Shown here in pieces: positions 49,531-61,524 of a DNA stretch of 64,000 bases. Made by a program: the position numbers and the translations under genes. The stretch lies in assembly GCA_034387635.1 (NCBI GenBank), contig JAOANU010000017.1, positions 124,001-188,000 of the forward strand, given 5' to 3'. Position 1 is the first letter of the stretch. Each line of letters starts with the position of its first letter. The stretch is from Rhodosporidiobolus odoratus. Lineage: Eukaryota > Basidiomycota > Microbotryomycetes > Sporidiobolales > Sporidiobolaceae. The notes below the pieces were generated by a model. That model saw nothing but the letters and a program-made list of their open reading frames with translations. It searched no databases and had not been told where the DNA came from.

Positions 49531-51528
49531 CTACCGATACAACTTGCCGCTACCCCTACTTCTTGCCCTTCCCAAGGAAGACGCCTGAGTGCCTAGAGGA
49601 TTGATGTGAGTGTGCGAATGCGAGTGCAAGTCGGGGCCGTGCGAATGCGAGTGCAAGTCGGGGCCGTGCGGATGCGGATAGTCGTAGCTTGGATCAGAGT
49701 CAGCTTCCTCCTCTGCGGATGACTGGCCGAAGTCATTGCGCGCATGGTCGTGAGAATGGGAACGGGTATAGGCCGGAGGTGCAAGAGCATGTGACGCGTG
49801 AGAATGAGCTTGAGAAGCCCGGCGAGAGACAGAAGAAGGCTCCGGTGGCGGAAGAGGGGAGTGTGAGAGTCGAAGCTCGACCGTACTGCTTGTCAGACAA
49901 GGCGATGAGTGGAACCTCATGGTCCAGCAAATATAGGAAAAGACCCACATCTGATCTGGCGGCCCAACCTCCCTCATCACGCCCTTTGCAGCTTCTTCAA
50001 GCTTGACCAGCTCCAATGCCGACAAGTGGTAAGACCCGCGAGGGCTCACGAGGATTCTAACCGTAGCGAAGCGGCTCTTGTCGTTCATTGACCAGATGTG
50101 TAGATCTGCGAAAATAGGAAAGGGTCAATGCTGTGGGCGCAAGGTAGTCACTCGGATATCCTCGCCTTCGAGCTCGACCGCAAGATGCGCTCGTAAGCTG
50201 TTAGGTACCCAGTTTTGGTTGTTCAGAGCTCGCTTGATTGAGCTCGTTTTGACAGGGTCGAAGGCATGCATGAGGAAGAAGCTGCTCTTGGTAACTGCAG
50301 GACGAACACGGTGTCAGCGCTTTTCTCGGAAAGTAAGAGGAGGAACATGGCGCACCGAGCGGGAATGCATGGGTGAGAATGAGGTAGACGACCACCAGCG
50401 AGCAAATCGGATCGAGATACGAGATCCCTTTGAAGGTCTTGACGATCCCGCTAGTCTTGCCGCTCTTGGGACCGAAGAGCCAACTGCCGAGACCATCGAT
50501 GATGACGGCAATGTTACCGATGGCGTCCTGCAAGCAGATCGAAAAGTCAGGTTGAGAAGGTCGGACGGAGAGGATCAACGAGACGCACAGCGAATGCGTG
50601 GATAGCTAAAGAGTTCTGCGGCTGAAACGCTGCCTTGATCTGCGCTTTCGGTATCTTTGACCAAGGAGACTTGCCAGGACTGAACTCGACGGAAGAGCGG
50701 GATGAGGCTGCACGGGCGAGGCGGAAAGGACCTTGAACGGCGGCCTGTGGAGATAGATCAGTTAGTCCATTAAGCGGAGAAGGATCAGGGAGAGAGACCT
50801 GAGCGCACGTTGCCTAACCTCTGCCTGTATCGTAAGGGATGCGCCAGCGAATGCGCATGACCGTGATGCGCCTCCTCAAATAGCCTGAACATGATAATGT
50901 TCCACACTAGTCCTGCTACACCCATGCCGACGACGATGGGAGGAAGTGCGATGGTCTCAGGGCCGTAGAACCGCTGGACGGATTCGAGGCATAAAGTGAG
51001 GCAAAGGGCGAGAAGCAGCGTGCCTGCGCTATGCCAGTGTCAGTTCTGAAAACAGGCAGCCACGTGGGGCGGCCGAGGAGAGTCTCAGCGAGTCGGGGCA
51101 GGGGATAGACTGGGACGTACCCTGGACGAGATTCGCCAAGATCTCGACTCGACCAAATCCGAAGGAGAATGCTGTCGAGTCCTTCGCATGTCGGCGGTCC
51201 AGGTTGCCCAGCTCGTCCGCATAGAGCTGGACAATGAAGGCTGCGATATCGTTCATCATACTATGAGGCGCAAAGTATGAGTCACCGGATCCAACTGAGG
51301 AGGGGGCAGAATGTTGCTAACTGATACGAATCGGCGACGAGCGAGAGCACGTTAAACTGGTAGCCGATGATGATCTCCGCAAGCATGTAGACGCTCGTAA
51401 CCCTGCACGCGAAGAGTCAAGAAGGGTCAGCCAAATGCATCTCGTGAGTAGGAAGAGGAGAAAACGTACGCCATAGCCCGCTTGATGAGGGTAATCTCCC
51501 TCGCCCTCTTCTGCTGAGCATCGCTCAT
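49531..51528 (-). CDS. Cation diffusion facilitator, zinc transporter (Zrc1/Cot1 type)
   Basis: Eight exons are apparent; those from 51528-51470, 51402-51322, 51260-51121, 51023-50809, 50744-50589, 50527-50356, 50294-about 50152 and 50105-49531 cover the gene. CDF landmarks are YMLAEIIIGYQFNVLSLVAD with SYHMMND (a His-Asp metal site), STAFSFGFGRVEILANLVQG, SLAIHAFADAIGNIAVIIDG (the second HxxxD site) and LHIWSMND in the cytosolic domain. The tail is His/Ser-rich with a tandem HGPDLHSHS unit. The protein should move zinc or related metals into the vacuole or another store. The junction near 50150 does not agree in phase with the next exon, so that splice site or base is unresolved. Divergent from the His-rich gene at 52101. 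Confidence 0.88.
49612..49665 (-). repeat. Two perfect 27-nt tandem units in the zinc-transporter tail
   Basis: Two identical adjacent 27-nt units encode His-Gly-Pro-Asp-Leu-His-Ser-His-Ser twice, followed by a diverged partial unit. Frame-neutral repeats like this often vary in number between strains. Confidence 0.9.
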
Positions 51529-52100
51529 GCCGCCTCTCGTACTTAATGTGGGTTGCCCGACGTGCTGACGAGCGGCTATACGGCTTGTGAGAACAGGCGA
51601 TTCGAAGCTTGCGGCGGGCCAGCACAGCGTTCGACGACGATGCGCTTAGGCGACAGCTGGCTGTATAAGCTGAGCAGGATCAGTGGAGCGGTAGGGGATG
51701 AGCAGATCCGCGAGCTTGGGAGGAAGAAGGGGGGACCGCAGGGGTGAGAGGCGCTGTTGAGAAGAGACCGAAGGAGAAACGGCAGGGGCGGAAAGTAAAA
51801 GGGGAAAAATCAGCACTGCCTAGCTGACAAGAGGACGGCGGACTTCGAGGCGATATACCTCAACCGTTGTAGCGGAAAGAGGGCATGACAAGGCGGTCAG
51901 GAAGGTAGAGATGCAGGCAAGAACACACCTCAAAGCTCAATATGGCCTTCTCAGGTTGGCCCTTTTTTTCCTCCTCCGGAGCTGTTCCGCGGCGGGTCAA
52001 ACAACCACCACGGTCCTCATCCGCTATTCTGGTCACGCCTGTTCAATACGCCACAAGTCAGCTCAACTCACCTGCTGCCTGAGCCAGACCGTTCAGGAAA
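51529..52100. promoter_or_regulatory. Shared divergent promoter of zinc transporter and His-rich protein
   Basis: 572 bp between two head-to-head starts. By position it must carry both promoters. I could not assign a specific metal-response element. Confidence 0.45.
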
Positions 52101-53337
52101 ATGCCTCACGCACATAATCACAGACATGCTCTCGACGACGCCCTTCACGGGCGACCTCACGACGCCGCCCCGCACGGGCAGGCTCCCGACGCCGCCGCGC
52201 ACGGGCAGGCTCAAGACCATTCGTCGCACTCCCGGGAACACATCGGCCACTCTCATGGCAACGATGGGCATTCGCACGGCCATGGCGGACACTCGCACGG
52301 CGCACCCAATCCGTATGACCGTGAATGCCAGGCGCCGACAACTGCCGCTGTATACTGCGCTGGAGCAGCCTTCCTCGGTGCGCCTCTTCTCCGTCTCCGA
52401 CGTCAAAGAGACAAAGGTCCTCACTTTGTAGTGTGAACAGGATCCCTCTCCGCCGTTTCCCTCCCTACCCACATCACTGGTTACTTCCTACCCTCCATCC
52501 CACGCACTTCCCTCCTCTGGGCCACCGTCCTCGTAGGGGCAGCATACGCCGTCCTCACTATCATCGCCTTCTTCACCGTTCTGGAGGAGAGCGTGTCGGA
52601 ACACTACCGCGCTCCGCTGGTCGAGGGAGAAGAGAATGCGACGGCGAAAAGCATGAAGAAGCTGAAGGGAATCAATCTGGCGGCGGCTGGGGCACTGGTG
52701 GTAGAGACGGCTCTGTCAATCGCGCTGTTTGCGCTGGGTCTGCGGTTCAGTGCGGAGGAATGGAACGATTGGTGGTAAGTATCGCTCACCCTCCTAACTC
52801 TTGTTCTGCAACCCCGGACCGTCGGCGTGCTGATGTATGTCTGCTTCCTCACGCAGTTCAAATAACGCCGTCATCGTCGTCGCGTCGGAAGGCTCAGGCG
52901 AAACGCACAACGCGGCGGTCTCGGAGGTTTGTGAGGAAATGCACCTGAATCAGACGTACCTCGTCCTCGCGTACGTTCCTTCCCTCCGCTACGCTTACCC
53001 GATGCTGAACCGTAACCCTCCTCACCCGGTTAGTATCCCCGGTCTGATGCTCCTCCTCGAGCTCGTCCGCTTCTGGAAGACCTCCCAATTCATGCATCTC
53101 GCCCTCGACAGAACAGTACAAGTAACCGAAGAGCCCTTCACACTCGACGAAACTCAGCAGCTTCCGCGCTCGTCACTTGGCGAGGATTTCGGGGGAGACG
53201 CGCTGCGTAGTGAGTTGCAGAATGTAAGGGAGATGGGTAGGAGAAGACAGAGGGAGGAGAGGCGGCGCAGGCGGTACAGGCACATGAGCAGCAGCGATAG
53301 CGACGGTGAAGACGAGAAAGGGCTGCTCTCGGTGTAG
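52101..53337 (+). CDS. His-rich multipass membrane protein, function unknown
   Basis: Four exons (52101-52377, 52441-52774, 52857-52970, 53034-53337) give 342 residues. The first ~75 residues are His-rich with HGHSHG-type repeats (HSHGNDGHSHGHGGHSHG), typical of zinc-binding loops. About four hydrophobic segments follow (around TAAVYCAGAAFLGSLSAVSL, LLWATVLVGAAYAVLTIIAF, GALVVETALSIALFALGL and YLVLAIPGLMLLLELV), then a charged, Arg-rich cytosolic tail with acidic Ser sites (SSSDSDGEDEKG). It is not a CDF or ZIP protein: no HxxxD or HxxxP signature is seen in its spans. Its neighbour and the His repeats suggest a metal-handling role, which is inference. I do not recognise the family. Confidence 0.8.
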
Positions 53338-53468
53338 CCGACCTTGCAAGGATTCAGCTACAAGCTGCACAAAGTCGCATCAGCGGTGGCTTCCTAGAGG
53401 AAGTGTTTTAAACGCAGCGAGAAATGGGCAGTGCTTACGGAGTATCTGGTTACAGGCAAGTGTCGAGT

Positions 53469-55110
53469 CTACTCCGGCAGCACCCTCCGCCAAACGCTCC
53501 ACTGCTTCCCTCCGTTATTCCTCTCAACCTTCTTCCCCTCCTCCGTCCTCCGCTTAACCGCCTCCATCACCGCCTTCTCCCTCTGGTTCTGCAGCTCGCT
53601 CCCTTCATACCCCTGAACACCTTCACCGCTCTCCATACCGAGGTTGTCAATCTCTTCTTCCGTCAATCGCTTGAACAGAGGGAACGGGGCGAGGTGACCG
53701 GTCATCCAGGTGTGGAGGTCGGGGACATCGGTGATAGTGTAGAGGAGACCACCGGGGCGCAGGACGTAGGCATATTCGGCGAGGAGGGTAGGGCTGCAAC
53801 CGATGCTAAGGTTAGAAGGCGGCGTTAACAGTAAGGGAAGGGGGGAAAACACGCACGAGATGATGCGAGCCTTGTGCTTGCGCTGCTTGAAATGAGGATC
53901 GGGGAAGAGGAAGAAGATCTTGGAGAGCTGCGGGGCAAAAATGCTCAGTACCGACACTACCGAAGAGAAGGAGAGCATCGATCGCACTTGTCCCTTCTCG
54001 AAAAAGTTGGGCAAGAACTTCATGGCGTTCGCCCTCAGGACGCTGACATTTCCGTACGCGTATCCTTCGGGCGGCATCAGTTCCGCCTTGATACCCCTAG
54101 GCTTAGCGACCTGCTTTGCGTCGTCCTTCGGCTTCTCCTCAACCTTTTGCTTCTTGGCAGCGGGCTCGCCATCGTTGTTCTCCGCAGCGGCGGCGGCTAC
54201 ATCGTCTGCATTGTCGGGGTCGACACTGCCGGGATTCAGGCGCAATGCCCTGATCTTGTCCTCGACATAGTGGGTAACCTGCACTCGAATCTCGAGACCT
54301 GCGGGAACATTGATAAGACATATAGACTACGCGGGAGGGACGGGAGGACTGACCGAGCATGAGCGTCTCCGGAAACAGTGGCGCCAGCGAGACGCTCAGA
54401 CCACCGAAACCGCATCCTACGTCGGCAAATTCGACCTTCTTGCCCTTGCCCAAGCCACTTCCCTCGCCTTCTTGTTTGGGCGCGTCGAAGAAGGTCGGGA
54501 AGTGTGTTGACCAATCCATATGAGCGGGCGAAAGGGGGCTGCGAGGGTCGGGCAGGATGATGTGGGAAGAAAGGCAGAAACGGGGAACATTGCGGTTTGT
54601 GTCAGCCTGAATTCCCTCAGTCGAAGTACTTTCGCGAGCGCGAATAGTAGAGAAACAAGCCTACTACTCGAGATGGTGGATACTGAGGGGATTTGCGTGG
54701 GCTCGTTGACGGTAGAAGCGTTTCTGCAGGTTTTCAAATCCGTCAGTCTGACCCATTCATTCCCTCGTTTGACGATCATAGATGACGCCGTATACGCTTC
54801 TACATCCCGTGGGGCACGCAGTTCATCGCGAACCGGCACAGGCCATACATCGCACGAGTCGCTGCTCGAGGAAAGAGGGCAAAAAGACGGGATCGATAGC
54901 CCGGGTCATGGCTGAGCTTCGGGGGCTGATGGCATGTCCTCCGAGAGCTACTCTCGCTTGGAGCGCGCGCTATGCTCCGGCCTGACCACCACCTGTGCGG
55001 AAGCGAAGACTCACCCTGGGCATTCCCATCTCAGCCGTCGCAGCTCCCGCGAGCAAAGCAGAGTCCTGTCCTGGCTTGTCGACGGCGGCTTGGTTCTTTT
55101 TGCGTCCCAT
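53469..55110 (-). CDS. TRM8: tRNA (guanine-N7-)-methyltransferase catalytic subunit
   Basis: Six exons (55110-55015, 54723-54668, 54538-54354, 54298-53988, 53927-53857, 53793-53469) give 347 residues. The N-terminal motif KRFYRQRAHANPLS is followed by SPAHMDWSTHFPTFF, the SAM-binding VEFADVGCGFGGLSVSLAPL, LEIRVQVTHYVEDKI, FLPNFFEKGQ, LSKIFFLFPDPHFKQRKHKA and LRPGGLLYTITDVPDLHTWM. These are signature segments of Trm8/METTL1, which with a WD-repeat partner makes m7G46 in tRNA. A ~50-residue charged insertion (Ala/Glu then Lys-rich) lies between the VEDKI helix and the NVSVLRANAMKF strand and is not part of the usual core. Confidence 0.95.
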
Positions 55111-55346
55111 GGTGAGCGTCTGAGGTGGATGAGCAGGCAGGACAAGGCAGAGCTGATGAGACGAGAAGGTTGGCGTCAAACTGCTTCGCTTACGCCTTTA
55201 CGGGAATGTCAGAGGATGCAAGGGATCACCAGAGCAGCTTATCTGCGCTGAACACCCAGCACATCACCTCCCACGGAGTCTCGCCTCGCTGCACCTTGTC
55301 GCTCAACTCGCATCCTCAGCATACATCGCCTCCCTCACCAGACAAC

Positions 55347-56768
55347 ATGCTGCAAGGAGCACGAGCCCTCGTACCGCTCAGAGTGAACTGTACGCAGCAC
55401 CATCTCGGCTCCGCAGCCGTAACATCGTTGAAGCTTCTCGTCCGGTCTCTGGTGGTGAGGGTCATGACGCGGATCCAACAAGCAGGGTGGTGGTGAGCAG
55501 CCTCCCATCGTGGTAAAGGACGGGACTGATGCTTCGGGAAAGGATGCGCGGAGCTCTGCAGGCATAGAGTGTGAGCATTTCCTTCCTATTTTCCGTACCT
55601 TCGCTCCTCTGACCTCTCTCCCCAGCAGGCCGTAGAGGGTGCACTGGTTCCACCTCGTTCTATTCTTGCAGATCTTATAACATGCTTCGTCGCCTTGTGC
55701 CCGACCTGCCTCAAACGACGACACAACCTTAGCGGCAGACTTTCGGACGCAAAACAGTCAGCGCGACATGCCTCTCATGAAACGGGCGCAGGAGACGACG
55801 CTACGGAACAGTCTACTGCGGCTCTTGAAGTTGCCGGAGCAAAGTCGCGGCGACAGATTCAACGCGACACCTCGCTTCAACCGGCTACTTCGCTCGAATT
55901 CCTCCCCGTCAAGATTGAGCAAGTCGCGCAGTCTATGTCAGAGACGACTTCCGTAGGCACCTCGATTAGCACGCCGAAGCTCGCGGCTCTGCCCCAGCTT
56001 CGCCTTCGCTCAAATTCCGGCATCCTCCCGAGTTCCACTCTCCCCGACATGACCGCCGCTCGCCCTTCGACCTCTACCACAGATTCTCATTCCAGCCCAG
56101 CAAACATCCAAGCAACTCTCCCTCGCTTCTATGCCCCGCCTGCAGCATCCACCTCAAAGAGATCGTCGCGCCGCTCTGCCTTCAACACAAAGACAGCCGC
56201 CCGCCGTTCCACCTCTACCTCGTTCCCCCTTCCCAGCCCTCTCAAGCTTCAACCAGCTGTCCCGGGACTTCACTGTCCACTTGCACTGTCTACCTCGGAC
56301 TCGATGTCCCGCCGTCCTTCCCTTACCTCAACCGCTTCCTCGCTTTCTGTCGAGTCCACTCCGCCTCTCACGCCTTCCACGCTGTCTACTTCACCTTCTC
56401 CTCCTCCAATCGCTCCCCTCTCGCTCGACGCTGTCAGGATGAGACCCTCGGACGGCGGCAGGTCAGACCCGGGAGCAGTACGCAAGGTTTTTTCGGACCT
56501 CATAGCGAGGGCGGACGACGCGTTGGAGGCATTGCAGAATACCAGCTTAGTACTAGAAATGGACCTAGGAGAACAGGAGGGAGACGAGCCCATGCAGTCC
56601 AGAGATGAGAGCGATGACGAGTGCATCCCCTCTGGTTTGCTTCGAAGCGTTGCGTCGACGTCGTCCCTTGGGACGAAGCGGAGGAGGAGCGAAAATGAGG
56701 CGTACGAGGGATTGGGGCTTGTTGAGATGAGGATAAATCGGGGACGAGCGGTCTTGTGGGGCTTGTGA
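55347..56768 (+). CDS. Hypothetical Ser-rich protein
   Basis: Two exons (55347-55389 and 55672-56768) join in frame with a GTACGC donor and a TTCTTGCAG acceptor to give 379 residues; an internal ATG at 55936 is an alternative start. The N-terminus contains CPTCLKRRHN. The middle is low-complexity Ser/Thr/Pro with basic patches. The C-terminal ~130 residues have a helix (VRKVFSDLIARADDALEALQ), an acidic stretch and LGTKRRRSENE, a possible nuclear signal. No family is recognised. Codon use and the long open frame support it; the first exon is tentative. Confidence 0.55.
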
Positions 56769-58077
56769 AAGCGAGGTGGACGATCTCAATCTCGCGGCCA
56801 TTCTTATCTCCCCCTCCGCCTCCTCCTTTCTCTGTTTGTCGCTGTCGTGCTTAGTCGTGCTTTTCCTATTCTGTCCTTGTTGTCATCTTCCATCATACTA
56901 GCCCTTCGTCGTACTTTACCTTGTCGTTTTCTTCGACGTAGTCAGGCCCGACTCGATACTACAGCATCCTTACTGCTGCCTACTCCCGCTAGCTCCGATA
57001 TTTGCGCTGAAACGGGCCTTCGAGAAAGCCGAAGAACACGAAGCGCACCTCGTGAATACCAAGCTTGGCGGGCGCGTTGCAAAGGAATCGGAAAAAGGTC
57101 GACGGCCAGCAAGCGCCGTGTCTTTGCATACTCAGCACGTGCAGGCAGCCAGAGCGTCTACGCAGAAACTATCCATCGGGAAGACTGTTCAGTCGGTGAA
57201 AAGCGGGAGGGACGACGCGCTCAGGCCGCTCAGGCGGCGAAAGTCGGGAGGGAAGAAAAGTCACGAAGCTCGTGAGACCGGGCTCACCCAACCTTGAAGC
57301 GCGACATGCTGTCGTCAACGTGCGGTGCACGAGAGCAAGGCTCCGAGTTCCATGCTGTCGGTCAAAGGCGTCGACCCGTGTAGCCGCTGTGCCATTGTCC
57401 CGTTCTCGATAAGAATGGAGAGGAGTCGCCCGCAACAGGACGAAGTCGACGGAGAGGGCACACTCGGCTGGCCCACGCTTACCTAGCATGTGCGCACGGT
57501 ATGACAGCCTGTAAGTCGCGACTAGGCAGCATATATGAGCGGGAGAGCCAAGGTTTGCTGATCAGACTGGCTTACGTAAATACCTCGTTCACCATGCTCT
57601 GCTACCTTCCAAGTTCTAGGTCACTGTGGCGCTCGTATTCGCTAGCCTGCCGTAGCACTCAGCACGTTCATCCGCCGCTTCGAACTTTGCCGCCTCCTCA
57701 TCCAACCCCTCGCCGACGTCCATCCGCTTTTGACTCCAACACAACCGACAATAGCTCGTGAAACCAACAATTCGCAACATTCAGCACAGGGGACGGAAAT
57801 GCAGGCAGCGGAAGCGAAAGCGTGACGTGGCGGGAGGTGTCAGCGCGATGTCAATGTGCGCAATAGTCAGGCTCAGCAGTGGCGCATCCAGTGGCAGAAA
57901 GACAAGGGCTTTTCCATCTTGTACACACGACGGCTTGGGACGTCCGCTCTATCTCAGCTGGAAATGCAGTGCGCGAGTTATCATGCTCCGCGGACCGTCG
58001 AGGACCGCACCTTTCTTCGCTTCCGTCCATCCGCTCAGCAAGCTGGTCGCCGCCCACGTACTGTTCGATAACGAATC
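56769..58077. other. Intergenic region before the membrane-protein pair
   Basis: About 1.3 kb. The first exon(s) of the first tandem membrane protein, including a signal peptide, should lie toward the right end, but I could not fix them. Nothing else is supportable. Confidence 0.35.
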
Positions 58078-59929
58078 TTGACGAGCTGTCCCGACTACTC
58101 GATTTTCAATTGCGCGTCGCCCGCCTCTCGCCTATCCATATCAACCTTGCTTACGCTATCGACGCGGTCCACGGCCTTGATACCAGCTGCTTCAGAGCTC
58201 GTGTGCTTCGAAAGCGATGGGGGATGGCACTACGTACGCCTTCTGCGACCTCTGACCCTTCCTCCGTCGCAAAGTGCTGACGTTGTATTTTCACGCGACC
58301 CTGTGCCGTTCCTTCCGCTCTGTCACAAAAGCTACCCTTACACCGACGATGCCTTCACCTACCTCTGCCCGGATATGACAGGCTTCTACGACGTCTGGGA
58401 AGAGGAGTCGATAACCGATCTAGGGGGAGACGTCAAGAGTTGCACTGGCGCAGGGTGTACTGCCGCAGTTGACTTCAGCGGGACGGAAGGCATACTTCGT
58501 GGCGCTGTCGGTAAGGTAGTCCCCCTCTTTCGAACTTCCGCGACACCTCGACATTGTACGAGGGAGAAAACATCTAGCTAGTCTATCATGTTTCACCATC
58601 CGCCTTCTTCTTTTCTGCGCGGGCTGATCTCTTTCTTTCCTTCACGGCCTGCCAGGTACACAAGGCGCAACCTGGGGTTGTAAGATCGACAAAGGCGAGT
58701 ACACTTGGTACGAAGCTGATTCGGAATCGCAATGGAACAAGAAGACACTGTTCGTACTATTCCTCCGGGCAGACTATTCCGTCTCAATCTGTTTGCGCCG
58801 TCTTTGAGGATTTACACGCTAACCAAGTGCTCTCCACCTGTAGGTGTGACTTCAAGAACCTGGAAGACGGCGAGTAAGCAAGGAGTACTCTGAGCTGAGC
58901 AAAATGTTCCCTCGCCGGCTAACTCGCCTTCGCCTTTTCAGACATACCCTGACAATCTCGAATACCCCAAAGGGTATGAGCCCGCTCGTTGTCCTGGATC
59001 TTCAAGGTACGCCTGTTTTCTGCCCGCTAAGATCCGCAGGTTGACCCTGTCGTCTTCCAACTCGTAGCAAAGTCTGGCGATACCGAGTACGCTGTCCCTG
59101 CGCGCCTCTCTCCACGATTGCCGTTATTCTGACCCGATAGGTTTTCTCCTCGCTCTCAGTGGCGAGACCGCCCAAGCTGTCGACTTCTCCTCGATTGACA
59201 AACCCATCTCGACCACTCAGAAGAATACCTACATCGCCCCCTCTACCACTTCCACAGCTTCCAGTTCCTCCTCTTCCGCTGGACCAAGCAAGACCGACCA
59301 CACCACCGCTTCGGCCGTCAGCCATATCAGCGAAAACAACGTCGCCTCGACCGCTATTTCCACCTCCATTTCCCTTGGCCCCTCTTCAGAGGGTGGCGGA
59401 GGATCAGCTACAACCATGACCCTTATTGGCGTCGGCCTAGCTCTGCTCGTTGTGCTGTGCTTGTTCATTGCGCTGTACTTCAATACGAAACCGAAGAAGG
59501 GCCGGGAGGGTAGTGGGTTATTGAGCAAACGGCGGGATCGAAGCGATAGCGATAGTAGTGACGACGAGAAGAGCCTCGGAGGTGTGCTCACACTTCTTGC
59601 GGCCCGACCCTTCAGGCAGTACCGAAATGAGCTAACTCTTCTCATCTGTTTCTCCTCTACTCGACTTGCACAGTCCGAGGCTCGCGACCTCGTCCGGGAC
59701 GCCGACGGCAGCAGCAGGAGGCCAGTCCGAGCGACTCGGATGGCTACGAGCAGAGGTGTGAAGATCAACTGGCCAGGCCCGCAACAAGCGGTGGAAGAAA
59801 AGGGAGAAGAGGTGAGCTGCCCCTCTCGTTCCTTCCTATCCTTCTATGCGCTTCAGCGGCTAAGCTCCGTTGCCCGTTATTTCAGGACGAGGGCCAACAC
59901 TACGAGATACTGGGCCTCAAGATTGGTAG
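58078..59929 (+). CDS. Single-pass membrane protein with extracellular domain, copy 1
   Basis: The start is not resolved. Exons seen: up to 58510, then 58656-58748, 58844-58873, 58942-59006, 59068-59086, 59160-59581 and 59674 to a stop near 59929. The extracellular part reads PYTDDAFTYLCPDMTGFYDV, SCTGAGCTAAVDFSGTEGIL, ATWGCKIDKGEYTWYEADSE, LCDFKNLEDGEHTLTIS. This matches the beta-sandwich ectodomain plus stalk plus one span seen in many uncharacterised basidiomycete membrane proteins. A Ser/Thr stalk leads to the span (TLIGVGLALLVVLCLFIALY) and a basic, Ser-rich cytosolic tail. The copy at 60.4-61.9 kb has the same order of segments and shares the CT|GTTCGT donor before its Cys-(Asp/Ser)-Phe exon, so the two are tandem duplicates. 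Confidence 0.65.
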
Positions 59930-60254
59930 ATGCATTGCCCATCCTTGCAATTGTCGACAGTTGCTTCACTATTCCTAGTCCCTCTCGCGCCGCCCGTTCC
60001 GCCTTGCGTCTACGCGTACCTACCCTGCCCATGCTACATTGTCTTTCCGTCAACAACCAGCAGGGCTCCACTTCGCCGCCGCCCTCCGCGGAGACTCAGC
60101 TTCGCGTTCCGGGTCTTTGTACGCCTGTCGTCCGCTCTCCCAAGCTCTGCGCTTCCACTGATTGCACAACAGCTATAGCGTACGACTGTCCGCTTAAGCG
60201 CTGACGTGCGGCAGGTCTTCCGCTTCCCGCGCAGCCGCCGTCCGGTTGGATCCG

Positions 60255-60371
<117 letters not shown>

Positions 60372-60387
60372 TTTTGCACACCCATCA

Positions 60388-61480
60388 ATGCCAACCAAGC
60401 GCTACTTCGCAGGCGGCGACTACGCAACCGAGGGACTGATCTACGCTTGTCCCGGCGACGTCTCGAGCGAGGCCCAATGGACGAGTCGAAAAATCAAGTT
60501 TGATAATGGGTTGGGTGGGGAGACGTTTAGCGTTTTCAAGGAGACGACGGGGGCGGGGTGCAGTGCGAGCTTTGAGATGCAAGGGACGGAAGGGTGGTTG
60601 ACGGGGTCAATTGGTGCGCTGCTTCTCCTTCGCATCAGTAAAAGGAATATGGACGGGACTGACAAACCGCAAGTTTGCAGGCCCGCAGCAGGGGAGTTAT
60701 GGTTGTTCGACGGATGGAGGCGAGACGAACACATGGTATTCAGCTACTAATCCGACGCTGAACGCGACCACACTGTTCGTCTGTCTTTTTTTGGTGTTCT
60801 GCTACTTATAATACTTCTTTCCGCTGCGAATTGACGCCTGCCTTGTCCTACAGATGTTCCTTTACCGGTATGAAGAACGGCACATACACAATACAGATCA
60901 CCAACGGCGGCGGGAACTTGCAGATCAATGGTACGTCTTCTTGGCTTTCTTCCCCGCTCTTGCTGTCCTGACCATACTATTTTCGATATTCCAGACTGGT
61001 GGTGGTCCAACGACAACCGCTTTAATCACCCGTAAGACATCGTCCCTGCTTTCTTTGGACTCCTGCTGATACGTTTATGATTATAGCTCACCATCCCAGC
61101 CAACAATAGCTGCTCCAACCTTTTCCTCCTCCCCCTCTTCCGCCTCCTCCTTGATCAGCTCCGCCTCAGGTCCCTCTCTCTCAACTCCCTCCTCTGCTTC
61201 CACCTCGAGCTCAGCATCAGCAGAGGAAGCAGTCCAGACCAAAGGCACCCAACTCGCTCTCATGCTCACCGTCGTCCTGATTCTCGTGGCCATGGTCGCC
61301 GCTGTGGTTATTTGTTGCGTGTGTACAAGGACGAGGAAGAAGGGGGATCTAGTGGTTCATGTGGCGAGGGACGTTGATGACCGTGGGCGGGATGAGGAGG
61401 AGAAGAGTTTGGGAGTTGGGTACTCGGAGTTGGGTAGGGAAAGGATACGAGAACGGATCAGAGGCCGGAAAGGTGCGCCA

Positions 61481-61524
<44 letters not shown>

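Noticed and set aside
49531..53337. Treating the His-rich gene as a second CDF transporter
   Set aside because: Its spans lack the HxxxD metal sites and the cytosolic LHIW motif.
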